A DNA stretch of 64,000 bases from Ahrensia sp. (lineage in GTDB: Bacteria > Pseudomonadota > Alphaproteobacteria > Rhizobiales > Rhizobiaceae). Positions within the stretch are counted from its first letter, which is position 1. Every line of letters begins with the position of its first letter. The notes under the pieces are model-generated. The model saw nothing but the letters and a program-made list of their open reading frames with translations. It made no database searches and was not told where the DNA came from. A program made the translations under genes and the position numbers. The stretch spans positions 161,466 through 225,465 of the forward strand of contig PAKZ01000032.1 of NCBI GenBank assembly GCA_002706335.1, given 5' to 3'. This document shows positions 42,942 to 50,255 of this stretch, in pieces.

Positions 42942-43213
42942 CTATACACCCTCCGTATGGGCTCTGATGGGTTGTGCGGTATCTCGTAGATTCCGATTCG
43001 AAGGGCGGAGTAACTGGATAGAAACTCCCTCCGTAAGGAGAACCAGTATTCCTTCCATGTCGACTTGCCGCGAAACCTTCTACAGCGCGCCGCAACCGCA
43101 GAAACCCTGGAAGCCTGACGGCAGGCGCGTATCATCTCTGATGCCATTGCGCCGAAAAATGAAACCGTCACAGCAAGGCCAATAATTGCGTGCGCGTAGA
43201 CCAGCCATATCAT
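42938..43213 (-). CDS. Small membrane-anchored phage protein
   Basis: 91 residues: one N-terminal transmembrane helix (LVYAHAIIGLAVTVSFFGAM) then a basic cytoplasmic or periplasmic tail. Both ends overlap neighbours by 4 bp. The function is unknown. Confidence 0.6.
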   Translation of the reverse strand: MIWLVYAHAIIGLAVTVSFFGAMASEMIRACRQASRVSAVAARCRRFRGKSTWKEYWFSLRREFLSSYSALRIGIYEIPHNPSEPIRRVYR

Positions 43214-43821
43214 ACCGCCACGCTCCTCTCGCTTGCCGGTACGTTGTCGTTAGCTGCGCCGGTACACGGCCTTCCCCAAAACTTCGCAGTTCCGTGTTCG
43301 ATCGCGTCAGCCACGTTTTCCTTTCTAGTTCCCCACGAAAGGTGGTTTCCGCTAACGCAACCATTGGCCCCGTTGCCGCATGAATGCAGAACCTCATGAA
43401 GCGGCGAAGGCTTTTGACCTTTTACCTTTTCGCACACATAAGAATGCGCAGGAGTGTTGTTGCCTCCTATATTTACTCTTGCGTACCCGTAAGAATCCCT
43501 TGCGAACGGGAATATAAGGCACTCATCCTCAGTTCGGTTTATAGCCGCATCAAGGAACGCAATGACATCGCCTTTTCCAGTTCCTCCACCTAGTGGATCA
43601 CCATGATCTAAAAGCCTTTTGTAATGCTTCCTGCAGAAACCGCGTCCTCCGCTCCTACCTACCTGCGACGTACATCCATCTACCGCGCAAATTGAAGGTG
43701 GCTTTCTTGGCGGAACAAATTCCGGGTCGCCGTACCGCATGAGTCTATGGTAGTGTGCGCTGCACATACCACGAGATACTGCTTCTTTAAGGCATCCACC
43801 TACGGCGCATTCTTTACTCAT
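43210..43821 (-). CDS. HNH endonuclease with two N-terminal zinc modules
   Basis: 203 residues. Two copies of a C-x4-C ... C-x2-HY motif (CAVGGCLKEA/GMCSAHYHRL and CAVDGCTSQV/GFCRKHYKRL) come first, each ending in GDP. Then comes an HNH-type nuclease core (HEVLHSCGNGANGCVSGNHL, SWGT). It could be a homing-type nuclease or a host- or phage-DNA processing enzyme. Confidence 0.75.
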   Translation of the reverse strand: MSKECAVGGCLKEAVSRGMCSAHYHRLMRYGDPEFVPPRKPPSICAVDGCTSQVGRSGGRGFCRKHYKRLLDHGDPLGGGTGKGDVIAFLDAAINRTEDECLIFPFARDSYGYARVNIGGNNTPAHSYVCEKVKGQKPSPLHEVLHSCGNGANGCVSGNHLSWGTRKENVADAIEHGTAKFWGRPCTGAANDNVPASERSVAV

Positions 43822-45083
43822 GCCGCAATCGCCGTCATTGCATTGTCGTTGGCTGCATCTAGAATTGCCACCCTGGCACGGCTAACTTCACCGTAATCCT
43901 TATGGTAACTGATGGTCTGAACCGAACGCCCGGAAAGAAATCCAGCGCCGTAATGCCAGAAGTCCTGCGGTACTGGCGCCTGATGCGTCTCGGTAATAAC
44001 GCCGCCACCCTCTGTTACGTACTTAGATTTGTGGTGGACGTGGAAAACGTGCACGTATCGGAACTTGGTTGACCCCCATTCCTCTGCCCTGCGGTGCGCC
44101 ATGATCTGCGCCATATCGCCAGCCTTTACTGTGTGTCCGTGCGTGGCGCCTAGCATAACCCTACCCCAGACGTACCACCAGAACAGCGACGCATCTACGT
44201 CCACCGTAACGCGCGGCTCATTGCGGTAGTAGGCAAGAAGGAAGTAGGCAACAGCGACGGAAGTGTACTCATCATGGTTGCCTGGCAGTATGCGAACGAT
44301 AACGTCGTCGTTTCGCCTAAGTGCTGCGTCGATAGTCCGAACCTTAAGGCGGCACGCGGTCTCAAGTGCTTTCTGATGCCGCCCATCAGCGTCAAGTACG
44401 TTTCCTGACTTCGCCGTTCTGTTTTCGTTGTTGTCGGCATGCACAAGGTCTCCGCCGCCAAGCACTACACCAACAGCAGACTTAGGAGACCGATCTATGG
44501 CATCCTCTATGCTTCCGCCAATTTTCTCCTCCGCTATTCGGAGATCCCAATTTTCTCCAACCTCACGCTCCCACGCCAGAAGGTTTAAGTGCCAATCGTT
44601 GCACGGGACTAGCGTAAGCAAGTCGGCTGCTGCTGCTGTAGGTGACGGCTTCGGTTTAGCCGGAACGACATCATCAAAGGCGTGCTTTAGAGTCTCGATT
44701 GTGTCGAGCGCGTTGCTTGCCGCCTTATCTTCTTTGTTCCACGTCAGCATGACTCGACCGGCGGAATCGGTCAGGACGCTACGCTTGCCGATTACCATGT
44801 TCGGCGGGGTTTCGTATTCCTCTCCCGCAGCCTTGGTTTGCTTTACCCAATGCCCTCCTGCCGTCTTGCTCGCGACGCTCTTGATCGCGAAGCCTGGCAT
44901 GACCGGATCCAGCGATAGCATGCCTCGCTCCGCTGCTAGCGCAAGGTGGCGCCGGACGGTCTTTTCGCTGATGCCAAGCGCTTCGGCTGCGGCTACGTTG
45001 CTATCATGTTTTGGGCGCTCCGCTACGGTGCGCTCGATTGTTGCGTCTGCGACTGGTGGTGTGGGCAAATCGTTAAACTCCAA
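43818..45083 (-). CDS. Metallophosphoesterase with N-terminal helix-turn-helix
   Basis: 421 residues from a TTG start at 45083 (TTG GAG TTT). Residues 25-60 (NVAAAEALGISEKTVRRHLA) look like a helix-turn-helix. The C-terminal two thirds hold a calcineurin-like site: CNDWHLN, GGGDLVHADN, PGNHDEYTS, TTHGHT-like GATHGHT and HVHHKS. The two halves in one phage protein suggest a DNA-binding phosphoesterase or nuclease. The start overlaps the preceding microprotein by 11 bp. Confidence 0.78.
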   Translation of the reverse strand: MEFNDLPTPPVADATIERTVAERPKHDSNVAAAEALGISEKTVRRHLALAAERGMLSLDPVMPGFAIKSVASKTAGGHWVKQTKAAGEEYETPPNMVIGKRSVLTDSAGRVMLTWNKEDKAASNALDTIETLKHAFDDVVPAKPKPSPTAAAADLLTLVPCNDWHLNLLAWEREVGENWDLRIAEEKIGGSIEDAIDRSPKSAVGVVLGGGDLVHADNNENRTAKSGNVLDADGRHQKALETACRLKVRTIDAALRRNDDVIVRILPGNHDEYTSVAVAYFLLAYYRNEPRVTVDVDASLFWWYVWGRVMLGATHGHTVKAGDMAQIMAHRRAEEWGSTKFRYVHVFHVHHKSKYVTEGGGVITETHQAPVPQDFWHYGAGFLSGRSVQTISYHKDYGEVSRARVAILDAANDNAMTAIAA

Positions 45084-45201
45084 GACCGTGGATGATAAGG
45101 GCGTTTGACGCTATGAATACCCCAAGCGCAGCAATCTGGTTTGCTTTAAAAATAGCCCCCGCGGCAAGCGCTAGACCAATGCCTGCTATAAGAAACGCCA
45201 T
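45073..45201 (-). CDS. Two-segment membrane microprotein
   Basis: 42 residues with two hydrophobic runs (MAFLIAGIGLALAAGAIF and ALGVFIASNALIIHGLGV) joined by a short KANQ turn. GGAGGTTGAAG lies just upstream of the ATG. Coupled to the metallophosphoesterase gene by overlap. Confidence 0.55.
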   Translation of the reverse strand: MAFLIAGIGLALAAGAIFKANQIAALGVFIASNALIIHGLGV

Positions 45202-45203
45202 CT

Positions 45204-45665
45204 TCAACCTCCAATCACGACCGCTTCCGGCCGCTTTGCTTCTAGTTCTGCGGCGTTGTTGCCTTCTCCGCCAATGGTTATCTCGCCGCCCTCGATCGTT
45301 AGCGGCATTTCCGGCGAGCCTTCCGGCCTGTCGTACATACCTTCCTGCATTTCCTTGGCGGTCTTTTCGTCATACGGAATCCGGTAGTAAACCGGCTCGT
45401 CTCCGCCGACCGACATAAGCACGTAAATCGCCTCGCCTGGCACAATCCGCGCGCCGATAACGCTGTACTCTCCGTCCGCTGGCATTCGCGGCAGCGGGTC
45501 GCCTAGCGGCACGTAAACCGCCATAAGCGCGATCGCCGCGGCAAGCGGTAGCGACAGCGCCCCGATAAGCCGGCCGACCGTATCGCGCCGCGACCAGACG
45601 GTAAGCCATGCGGCTGACGCCAACAGCGCGAAGATGACAAGCCATGTCGTAATGATGTGCGTCAT
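45204..45665 (-). CDS. Membrane protein of unknown function
   Basis: 153 residues from MTHIITTWLVIFALLASAAW. Two transmembrane helices fill residues 3-60 (second: LSLPLAAAIALMAVYVPLG), then a soluble beta-rich tail. The start overlaps the upstream stop by 4 bp. It belongs to the envelope-protein block described for 46,095-48,011. Confidence 0.65.
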   Translation of the reverse strand: MTHIITTWLVIFALLASAAWLTVWSRRDTVGRLIGALSLPLAAAIALMAVYVPLGDPLPRMPADGEYSVIGARIVPGEAIYVLMSVGGDEPVYYRIPYDEKTAKEMQEGMYDRPEGSPEMPLTIEGGEITIGGEGNNAAELEAKRPEAVVIGG

Positions 45666-46102
45666 TGGTTGTCGGTCCTGCCATGCGCTTGAAGGGCGCG
45701 GAAAAGGGCTATGAGAATGGCTATAGGCTCGCTGTCGTGCTCTGCTTCCGCTATCTCGTGCGGATCTTCGCCGACACAAAGCTCATGCTCATACAGCTTG
45801 ACGCCGTAAAGAGGCTCATCGATTGCAAGCCTGCCCTTCGAATGCATCCGGCCATGTTCCGGCAAAAGCTTCTCTGTGAGGGCAATAGCTGCGTCGAGAG
45901 AGGCGGTGTACATCTCGCAAAGCTTGAACCTGTCGCGAGCGAAGCCGCCGCCAGAGAACTGCACCGTCCCCTGCCCGTGATGTTGATCGTTCTCGATAAT
46001 CAAATCGTCAGGATTGGCCGCTACCCAAACACGGCTGTCAAGCTCCCTACTCGGCCCGTCAGCCTTCTCCAGCCGATCGATGATGTCGCTGTAGTCAGTC
46101 AT
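45662..46102 (-). CDS. Phage protein of unknown function
   Basis: 146 residues; a soluble protein with RLEKADGPSRELDSRVWVAA near the start and RLAIDEPLYGVKLYEHELCV later, a pattern typical of phage proteins of unknown role. Overlaps the ExbD-like gene by 8 bp. Confidence 0.65.
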   Translation of the reverse strand: MTDYSDIIDRLEKADGPSRELDSRVWVAANPDDLIIENDQHHGQGTVQFSGGGFARDRFKLCEMYTASLDAAIALTEKLLPEHGRMHSKGRLAIDEPLYGVKLYEHELCVGEDPHEIAEAEHDSEPIAILIALFRALQAHGRTDNQ

Positions 46103-46637
46103 TGCGTCCGCTCCTCAAAGGTTCGAAAATGTCGCTTCTGGATCCAGCGACCGTACTGCCGTCGCGGACGTAAAACCGCACAACGGTGCGCTCCTGCCTT
46201 GGCGCTAGGGTTACGTTTTCCTTGAAAACAAGCTTAGTTTCGTCGCGCCCCATGCGTATCTCTACCGCCACTTCGTGCGACACAGAGCATGAATAGCAAT
46301 GCAGGTTTACGATGTACTCGCCATCGGGCAGTCCGCGGCTGTATGCGTTTTCGTAGTTCAACGGCATGGTGTCGTTGACTTCGCCAAGGTCGTCGCGCAG
46401 CAGGTTGAACAACTCAGAGCTCTTGCGCTTGTATCCTACCGCGACGCCGTCCGGACCGCGCACCCAAAGGTCGACGTCATCCGGTCCAGGCTCCCACGCT
46501 ATGGAAACGATCATATTGCCTGGCGCAGCAATAGCCTCGTCCTGCGATGGCGGGTTTACAAGCGTAAGCACCACCATAAGCAGGATGAACAGGAAATCGC
46601 CGAGCATCACATGCGTGTTTACGCGCCGGCGCTTCAC
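46095..46637 (-). CDS. ExbD/MotB-like membrane protein with secreted beta-rich domain
   Basis: 180 residues from GTG at 46637, which overlaps the ExbB-like stop (GTGA) and has GGAGGA 6 bp upstream; an ATG at 46658 is also open. The layout is RRR, then one transmembrane helix (MLGDFLFILLMVVLTLVNP) with an Asp (Asp14) where ExbD, TolR and MotB carry the proton-binding Asp. A periplasmic domain follows (WEPGPDDVDLWVRGPDGVAV, then LPDGEYIVNLHCYS) that resembles DUF2135/YfaP-like beta sandwiches. No TonB-binding or OmpA peptidoglycan domain is present. Confidence 0.7.
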   Translation of the reverse strand: MKRRRVNTHVMLGDFLFILLMVVLTLVNPPSQDEAIAAPGNMIVSIAWEPGPDDVDLWVRGPDGVAVGYKRKSSELFNLLRDDLGEVNDTMPLNYENAYSRGLPDGEYIVNLHCYSCSVSHEVAVEIRMGRDETKLVFKENVTLAPRQERTVVRFYVRDGSTVAGSRSDIFEPLRSGRND

Positions 46638-47128
46638 TTCATATCCTCCACCAAGCATTCAGTCGCCGTGTCTAGCATGCGCCGGTTAATGTCCGTCCAC
46701 AGCGACAGGAACCCGCCAAGGATTGTCGTGCCGACCGCCGTCTTTAGCCCGATGATAAGCGCGTCCGTGTTGTCTGCGGACAGGCCGGCGAGCGCTATCC
46801 ACAAGCCGATAACCGTTCCAAGGAAACCCAACTGCAGCAGCCACCCGGATATGTCGGCGATGTGCGCGTTCTTGGCGTCCATCTTGGCGACGTTGCGTTG
46901 GTCTATTGGCGCCGTGTAGCGAAGGTTTAGCGCCCTACCGACGCGCGCGGCTCGCGTGAATGTCGACGCAAGGCCGAATGCGAACAGTGCTGCGATCGCA
47001 TAAGACAAGTACGAAGCATCCGACTTGAATAGCGGCGCGATATAGCCGAGGCTGTGCGCCGCGTAAAGCAATGCAGCGCCGGCCGTTGTGACGATTATAA
47101 GCCGGTAGATTAGGTGGTTGTGCATCAT
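46634..47128 (-). CDS. ExbB/MotA/TolQ-like proton-channel protein
   Basis: 164 residues. Four hydrophobic segments; the last two carry the family core: QLGFLGTVIGLWIALAGLS and IIGLKTAVGTTILGGFLSL, then WTDINRRML. The LGTVxGL and ALxTTxxG-like patterns are those of ExbB, TolQ and MotA. The ATG at 47128 overlaps the upstream stop by 4 bp. With the ExbD-like gene directly after it, it should form an ion-driven inner-membrane channel. Confidence 0.75.
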   Translation of the reverse strand: MMHNHLIYRLIIVTTAGAALLYAAHSLGYIAPLFKSDASYLSYAIAALFAFGLASTFTRAARVGRALNLRYTAPIDQRNVAKMDAKNAHIADISGWLLQLGFLGTVIGLWIALAGLSADNTDALIIGLKTAVGTTILGGFLSLWTDINRRMLDTATECLVEDMK

Positions 47129-47391
47129 TTCGTCACCGCAATTCCGATCCGACCCGCCCAATAGAGCGGCCAGAAAGCAGCGGCGTAAGCTGCCGCGAGC
47201 CCTGCTTCGAACGCGTCCGTATGGTCACCGAATTGGCAATCGTACCAAATCTCGTACTGCTTTGCTTGATTCACGCTATCTGGTCTAGCGCCGCAGTCAG
47301 GCCGCGGGTTGTGCATATCGTTGAATACTGTTCCGTACGTCAGTGACGCGGCAACAATGTAGGCGCAGGCTGCGGTTATTTTCAGCATCAC
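47125..47391 (-). CDS. Small membrane/exported phage protein
   Basis: 88 residues: an N-terminal hydrophobic signal or anchor (LKITAACAYIVAASLTYGTVF), two Cys in the middle (DCGARPD, DCQFGD) that could form a disulfide, and a second hydrophobic stretch (AFWPLYWAGRIGIAV) at the end. Sits between the protease and ExbB-like genes, overlapping each by 4 bp. Confidence 0.65.
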   Translation of the reverse strand: MMLKITAACAYIVAASLTYGTVFNDMHNPRPDCGARPDSVNQAKQYEIWYDCQFGDHTDAFEAGLAAAYAAAFWPLYWAGRIGIAVTK

Positions 47392-48011
47392 GCGCGCCCC
47401 AACAGCTTGCAGACAATCGAGCCTGGAACGATAACGCCAAGCCCGCCTGCCGGTCCATTTAAGCTAAACGTTCCGACAGTGACGCCGATAACGTCGCCGT
47501 ATTCGTCGTATGTAGCGCCGCCGGACATGCCGCCAATCGTGGTCAAGTCGGTAGGAAAGGCGTGCTCCCAATTTCCATCGAAACGGCGCGACTCTCCAGA
47601 CACGTAACCGCGCATGGTGATGAAATCCAAGCCGAACGGATTGCCTGTAGCGGATATGTTTTCGCCGACGCTCGGCTCGCGGCAGGCAAGGTGCGCAACT
47701 CGAAATCGGTCCGGATTGTTGGGCGCAACAGCCGCGATATCGTAATCCGTATTCATCCAAAGAATGCGCCCCGCTTGGACGTCTCCGGCTTCCGACTTGA
47801 TAACAAGGTTTTCTGCGCCGTCCAGAACGTGCGCCGCCGTAATGATGACGCCGTTACCGATGTAAACTCCAGACCCGACCCCTGCCTTGCCGGCCTTCGT
47901 CGCCTCAAACCGGATATTCGGCCCGACCTTATGGTCAGGAAACGTAGTCGGAGAATACGCGCACCCTGAAACCAGCGCGGCTATTGCCGCGGTTGCTATT
48001 AGCTTTTTCAT
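47388..48011 (-). CDS. Trypsin-like serine protease lipoprotein
   Basis: 207 residues. A lipobox (AALVSGC, Cys17) predicts a lipid-anchored envelope protein. A chymotrypsin-fold protease follows with His61 in ITAAHVLDG, Asp91 in NTDYDIAAV and Ser163 in GGMSGGATYDE, so the full triad is present. It is the first gene of this minus-strand sub-block and is preceded by the AACCACCACAAGGA motif. Protease lipoproteins are rare in phages; a target in the envelope complex encoded next to it is a guess. Confidence 0.82.
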   Translation of the reverse strand: MKKLIATAAIAALVSGCAYSPTTFPDHKVGPNIRFEATKAGKAGVGSGVYIGNGVIITAAHVLDGAENLVIKSEAGDVQAGRILWMNTDYDIAAVAPNNPDRFRVAHLACREPSVGENISATGNPFGLDFITMRGYVSGESRRFDGNWEHAFPTDLTTIGGMSGGATYDEYGDVIGVTVGTFSLNGPAGGLGVIVPGSIVCKLLGRA

Positions 48012-48046
48012 GGCGGAGTCCTTGTGGTGGTTGGACGGAGTGGTGG

Positions 48047-48217
48047 TTAGTCAGTGGAAACGGCCAAGCATGTCGTCTCGACGAGCGTCAGCCTGTCGCT
48101 GTGGTGCTTGGCTAACGTCTCAAACGCGAGGCATTGCTCCAATGTGTCGAACTCAACGTGATTGAGCGTCAACCCGGTTGGGTTGGAGTAAATGGCTAAA
48201 ATAAAAATCCACTTCAT
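48047..48217 (-). CDS. Small phage protein of unknown function
   Basis: 56 residues from MKWIFILAIYSNPTG; a hydrophobic start followed by a soluble segment with EQCLAFETLAKHHS. Similar short proteins with an N-terminal hydrophobic run are frequent near phage lysis genes. It lies downstream of the terminator at 48329-48354. Confidence 0.55.
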   Translation of the reverse strand: MKWIFILAIYSNPTGLTLNHVEFDTLEQCLAFETLAKHHSDRLTLVETTCLAVSTD

Positions 48218-48321
48218 GGCGAAACCCTTTCGTCGTGTATAAGGATTCGCACAATATGCGTTTTCGCCTATATGGTCAAGCAATTTATGCGCTGACGCCT
48301 AATCCGACAGGAATCAAGACA

Positions 48322-48354
48322 CAAAAAAACCGCCTACCCTCTCGGATAGGCGGT
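48322..48354 (-). terminator. Rho-independent terminator of the lysis cassette
   Basis: On the minus strand, stem ACCGCCTA/TAGGCGGT (perfect 8 bp, 10-nt loop) is followed by seven T. It lies 19 bp after the last lysis-cassette gene and separates it from the accessory block. Confidence 0.85.
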
Positions 48355-48372
48355 GATTGCGGCGTCCTGCGC

Positions 48373-48714
48373 CTATGTATCGTCGTCGCTTTTGGTCGTC
48401 TTCTTTCGCGTCGTGTGGCCGAACAGATCGTAAAGACCGTCGATGCGCAGGCCGATGCCATTAATGGCGGCCATGATTTGACTGGTCTGTTCGTGCATGC
48501 CCTGCTTTGTCGCGTATGTCTCGGCAACGTGCGTGCGGTGCGCCGCCAGATCGCGCTCTGCGGCGCTAGCTACGGCCATAGCCGCGGCACTCTGCGCTGA
48601 ACTGTGCTCGCGCACCTGAGTTAATTTCGCGTCGATGTATTTCCACACGCCGAATATCGCCAAAAACAAGCCGAGCACGCCGCCCATTGCTGTAATAAAA
48701 TCTGCCCAAGTCAA
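48373..48714 (-). CDS. Small membrane protein of the lysis cassette (holin- or spanin-like)
   Basis: 113 residues from a TTG start that touches the stop of the upstream gene. One N-terminal transmembrane helix (ITAMGGVLGLFLAIFGVWKY) is followed by a long helical cytoplasmic or periplasmic part and a basic tail. Position after the lysozyme and 3TM protein suggests a second holin, antiholin or i-spanin. Confidence 0.6.
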   Translation of the reverse strand: MTWADFITAMGGVLGLFLAIFGVWKYIDAKLTQVREHSSAQSAAAMAVASAAERDLAAHRTHVAETYATKQGMHEQTSQIMAAINGIGLRIDGLYDLFGHTTRKKTTKSDDDT

Positions 48715-49134
48715 TTATCGCCTCCGGTACGCGATTGCGCCAGCTACGGCGCGGACGGCACCTATTCCGGCAGACAGGCCAAAGAAAGAAAGCAGGATGG
48801 CGCCCTGCCATTCATTGAATGGCGACGGGAACGCGGCAACGCTCCAATCGAAGCCGAACAGCGTATCCATAGCAACGCCCCACAGATGCGCCACAAACGG
48901 CAGCGCGATAAGCACGGTAATCACGCGCATCTCGAGGAAGTTCGCCGTTGCCAGCCTAACCTCGTTGGCGCGCTGGCGCGCATCGCGCTTATCTTCAATG
49001 CGTTTGATTTCGATATCGGCCGCGATGCGCTCGGATTCCGTCCTAGCATTCAGCTTCGTTTCGTACGCCTTTGTAAGCGCAGCAGCGACGTCGCCGGTTA
49101 CCCATCCGGCGAGCCATTTTGCAAGTGCCAACAC
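48715..49134 (-). CDS. Holin-like 3TM protein
   Basis: 139 residues from GTG. A charged coiled-coil region (AKAYETKLNARTESERIAAD) is followed by hydrophobic segments (VITVLIALPFVAHLWGVAM and GAILLSFFGLSAGIGAVRAV). This is the layout of 3TM holins found in alphaproteobacterial phages and gene transfer agents. It abuts the lysozyme gene. Confidence 0.7.
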   Translation of the reverse strand: MLALAKWLAGWVTGDVAAALTKAYETKLNARTESERIAADIEIKRIEDKRDARQRANEVRLATANFLEMRVITVLIALPFVAHLWGVAMDTLFGFDWSVAAFPSPFNEWQGAILLSFFGLSAGIGAVRAVAGAIAYRRR

Positions 49135-50028
49135 CTAAACCTCCACCGTCTTTCCGCGCAGCGTATTGATGCGGCGCGCAATGACGTCACGGTAGCGCCA
49201 CGCGAAATACGCGACGGCGGCGACAGCGACTCCGGCTGCAATCCATCCCCAAGGAAGGCCGCTGACGAACGAAAGCGCGCCTGTACCGACAACCGCTCCG
49301 CCGCCCTTGCCGACCGCGTCCTTGACCGCCTGAGCGTCTCGGCGAAGCTGCGAAAGCGTCGCCGGCCCAAGAATGCCGTCGTTTACAAGGTGCGGGTGCG
49401 CCTTCTGATATGCGATGATTGCATCCCGCGTCTTCGGACCCATCCAGCCGTCGATCGCGCCAGGATTGAAACCCTTGGCCGAAAGGATTTCCTGCGCTTC
49501 CTTGACGACCGGATCCGCGCCGACATTTACAGGCGTCGCCTCGCGCGGCACGCCTTCCGCGATGCCCGCATAAATGCCATGCTCGAGCAGCTTTGCTTCC
49601 TCTTTCCGCCTGCGCACAAGGCCCGGCAACTTGCGACCGGCCGCGGTATTGTAGTGACTGCCTAGATACGCTGCGGACTCTTTCTTCTTGCCTGCGCGCC
49701 AAAGCTTGGCCCATTGCCAATTCATGGCGCCGCCGCCAAGATTCCAGACGACGGACGCGCCGCAGTCGAACTCGTGCTGCTTGGCTCCTGGCATGTTGAT
49801 TTTCGGCTCGTACTCGCGATCGAGCATAGCCGCAAAAATACGGTCGCTCTGCGCCGCGGTGATTTTTGTCTTGCCAGGAACAATCTTGCCGAGCATTTCG
49901 GTTGCCACCTTGGAGGCGTTGGTAAAGCCTACGCCGATCGTAGGCACGCCGACCGGGTCGAGATAGGCGGTAAGCGGATTCCCTTCGTGCGCGCGAATAA
50001 ACGCGCGCCCGCGTTCGGACGTATCCAT
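49135..50028 (-). CDS. Endolysin: GH24 lysozyme with peptidoglycan-binding and membrane segments
   Basis: 297 residues. The N-terminal GH24 domain has the T4-lysozyme triad at matching spacing: Glu15, Asp24 and Thr30 in AHEGNPLTAYLDPVGVPTIG. Residues 170-235 form a PG_binding_1 module (VKEAQEILSAKGFNPGAIDG, then RDAIIAYQKAH). A C-terminal transmembrane helix (WGWIAAGVAVAAVAYFAW) may hold the enzyme in the membrane. It cuts host peptidoglycan at lysis. Confidence 0.88.
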   Translation of the reverse strand: MDTSERGRAFIRAHEGNPLTAYLDPVGVPTIGVGFTNASKVATEMLGKIVPGKTKITAAQSDRIFAAMLDREYEPKINMPGAKQHEFDCGASVVWNLGGGAMNWQWAKLWRAGKKKESAAYLGSHYNTAAGRKLPGLVRRRKEEAKLLEHGIYAGIAEGVPREATPVNVGADPVVKEAQEILSAKGFNPGAIDGWMGPKTRDAIIAYQKAHPHLVNDGILGPATLSQLRRDAQAVKDAVGKGGGAVVGTGALSFVSGLPWGWIAAGVAVAAVAYFAWRYRDVIARRINTLRGKTVEV

Positions 50029-50060
50029 GTGGTGATTCCTTGTGGTGGTTTAGGTAGTAT

Positions 50061-50189
50061 TCATCGAAATGTGACGACCGTCGCGCAGGATGCGTCTATG
50101 TCGGCGATCGCCAGCAGCGCCGCCGGTTCGAGATTCTGCGCCTTGGCGACGCGCACGATCGCGTCCCATGGAGCCCTGTCGATGCTCAT
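50061..50189 (-). CDS. Short ORF resembling the start of a muramidase
   Basis: 42 residues reading PWDAIVRVAKAQNLEPAALL then AIADIDAS. This looks like the first helix pair of N-acetylmuramidase or lytic transglycosylase domains, but ends at once. AAGGATCTGTC precedes the ATG. It could be a truncated lysis gene or a small functional protein. Confidence 0.4.
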   Translation of the reverse strand: MSIDRAPWDAIVRVAKAQNLEPAALLAIADIDASCATVVTFR

Positions 50190-50255
50190 GACAGATCCTT
50201 CCCCGCCCTGCTGGCGCGGTTGCGTGTTCCGAATGTCGAGAAGCCCGGCCGGGCG

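Noticed and set aside
46095-47128. Zorya (ZorAB) anti-phage system
   Set aside because: The channel pair resembles ZorA/ZorB only in general fold; no long ZorA tail, no OmpA domain on the ExbD-like partner and no ZorC/D/E genes are near. The name is not justified.
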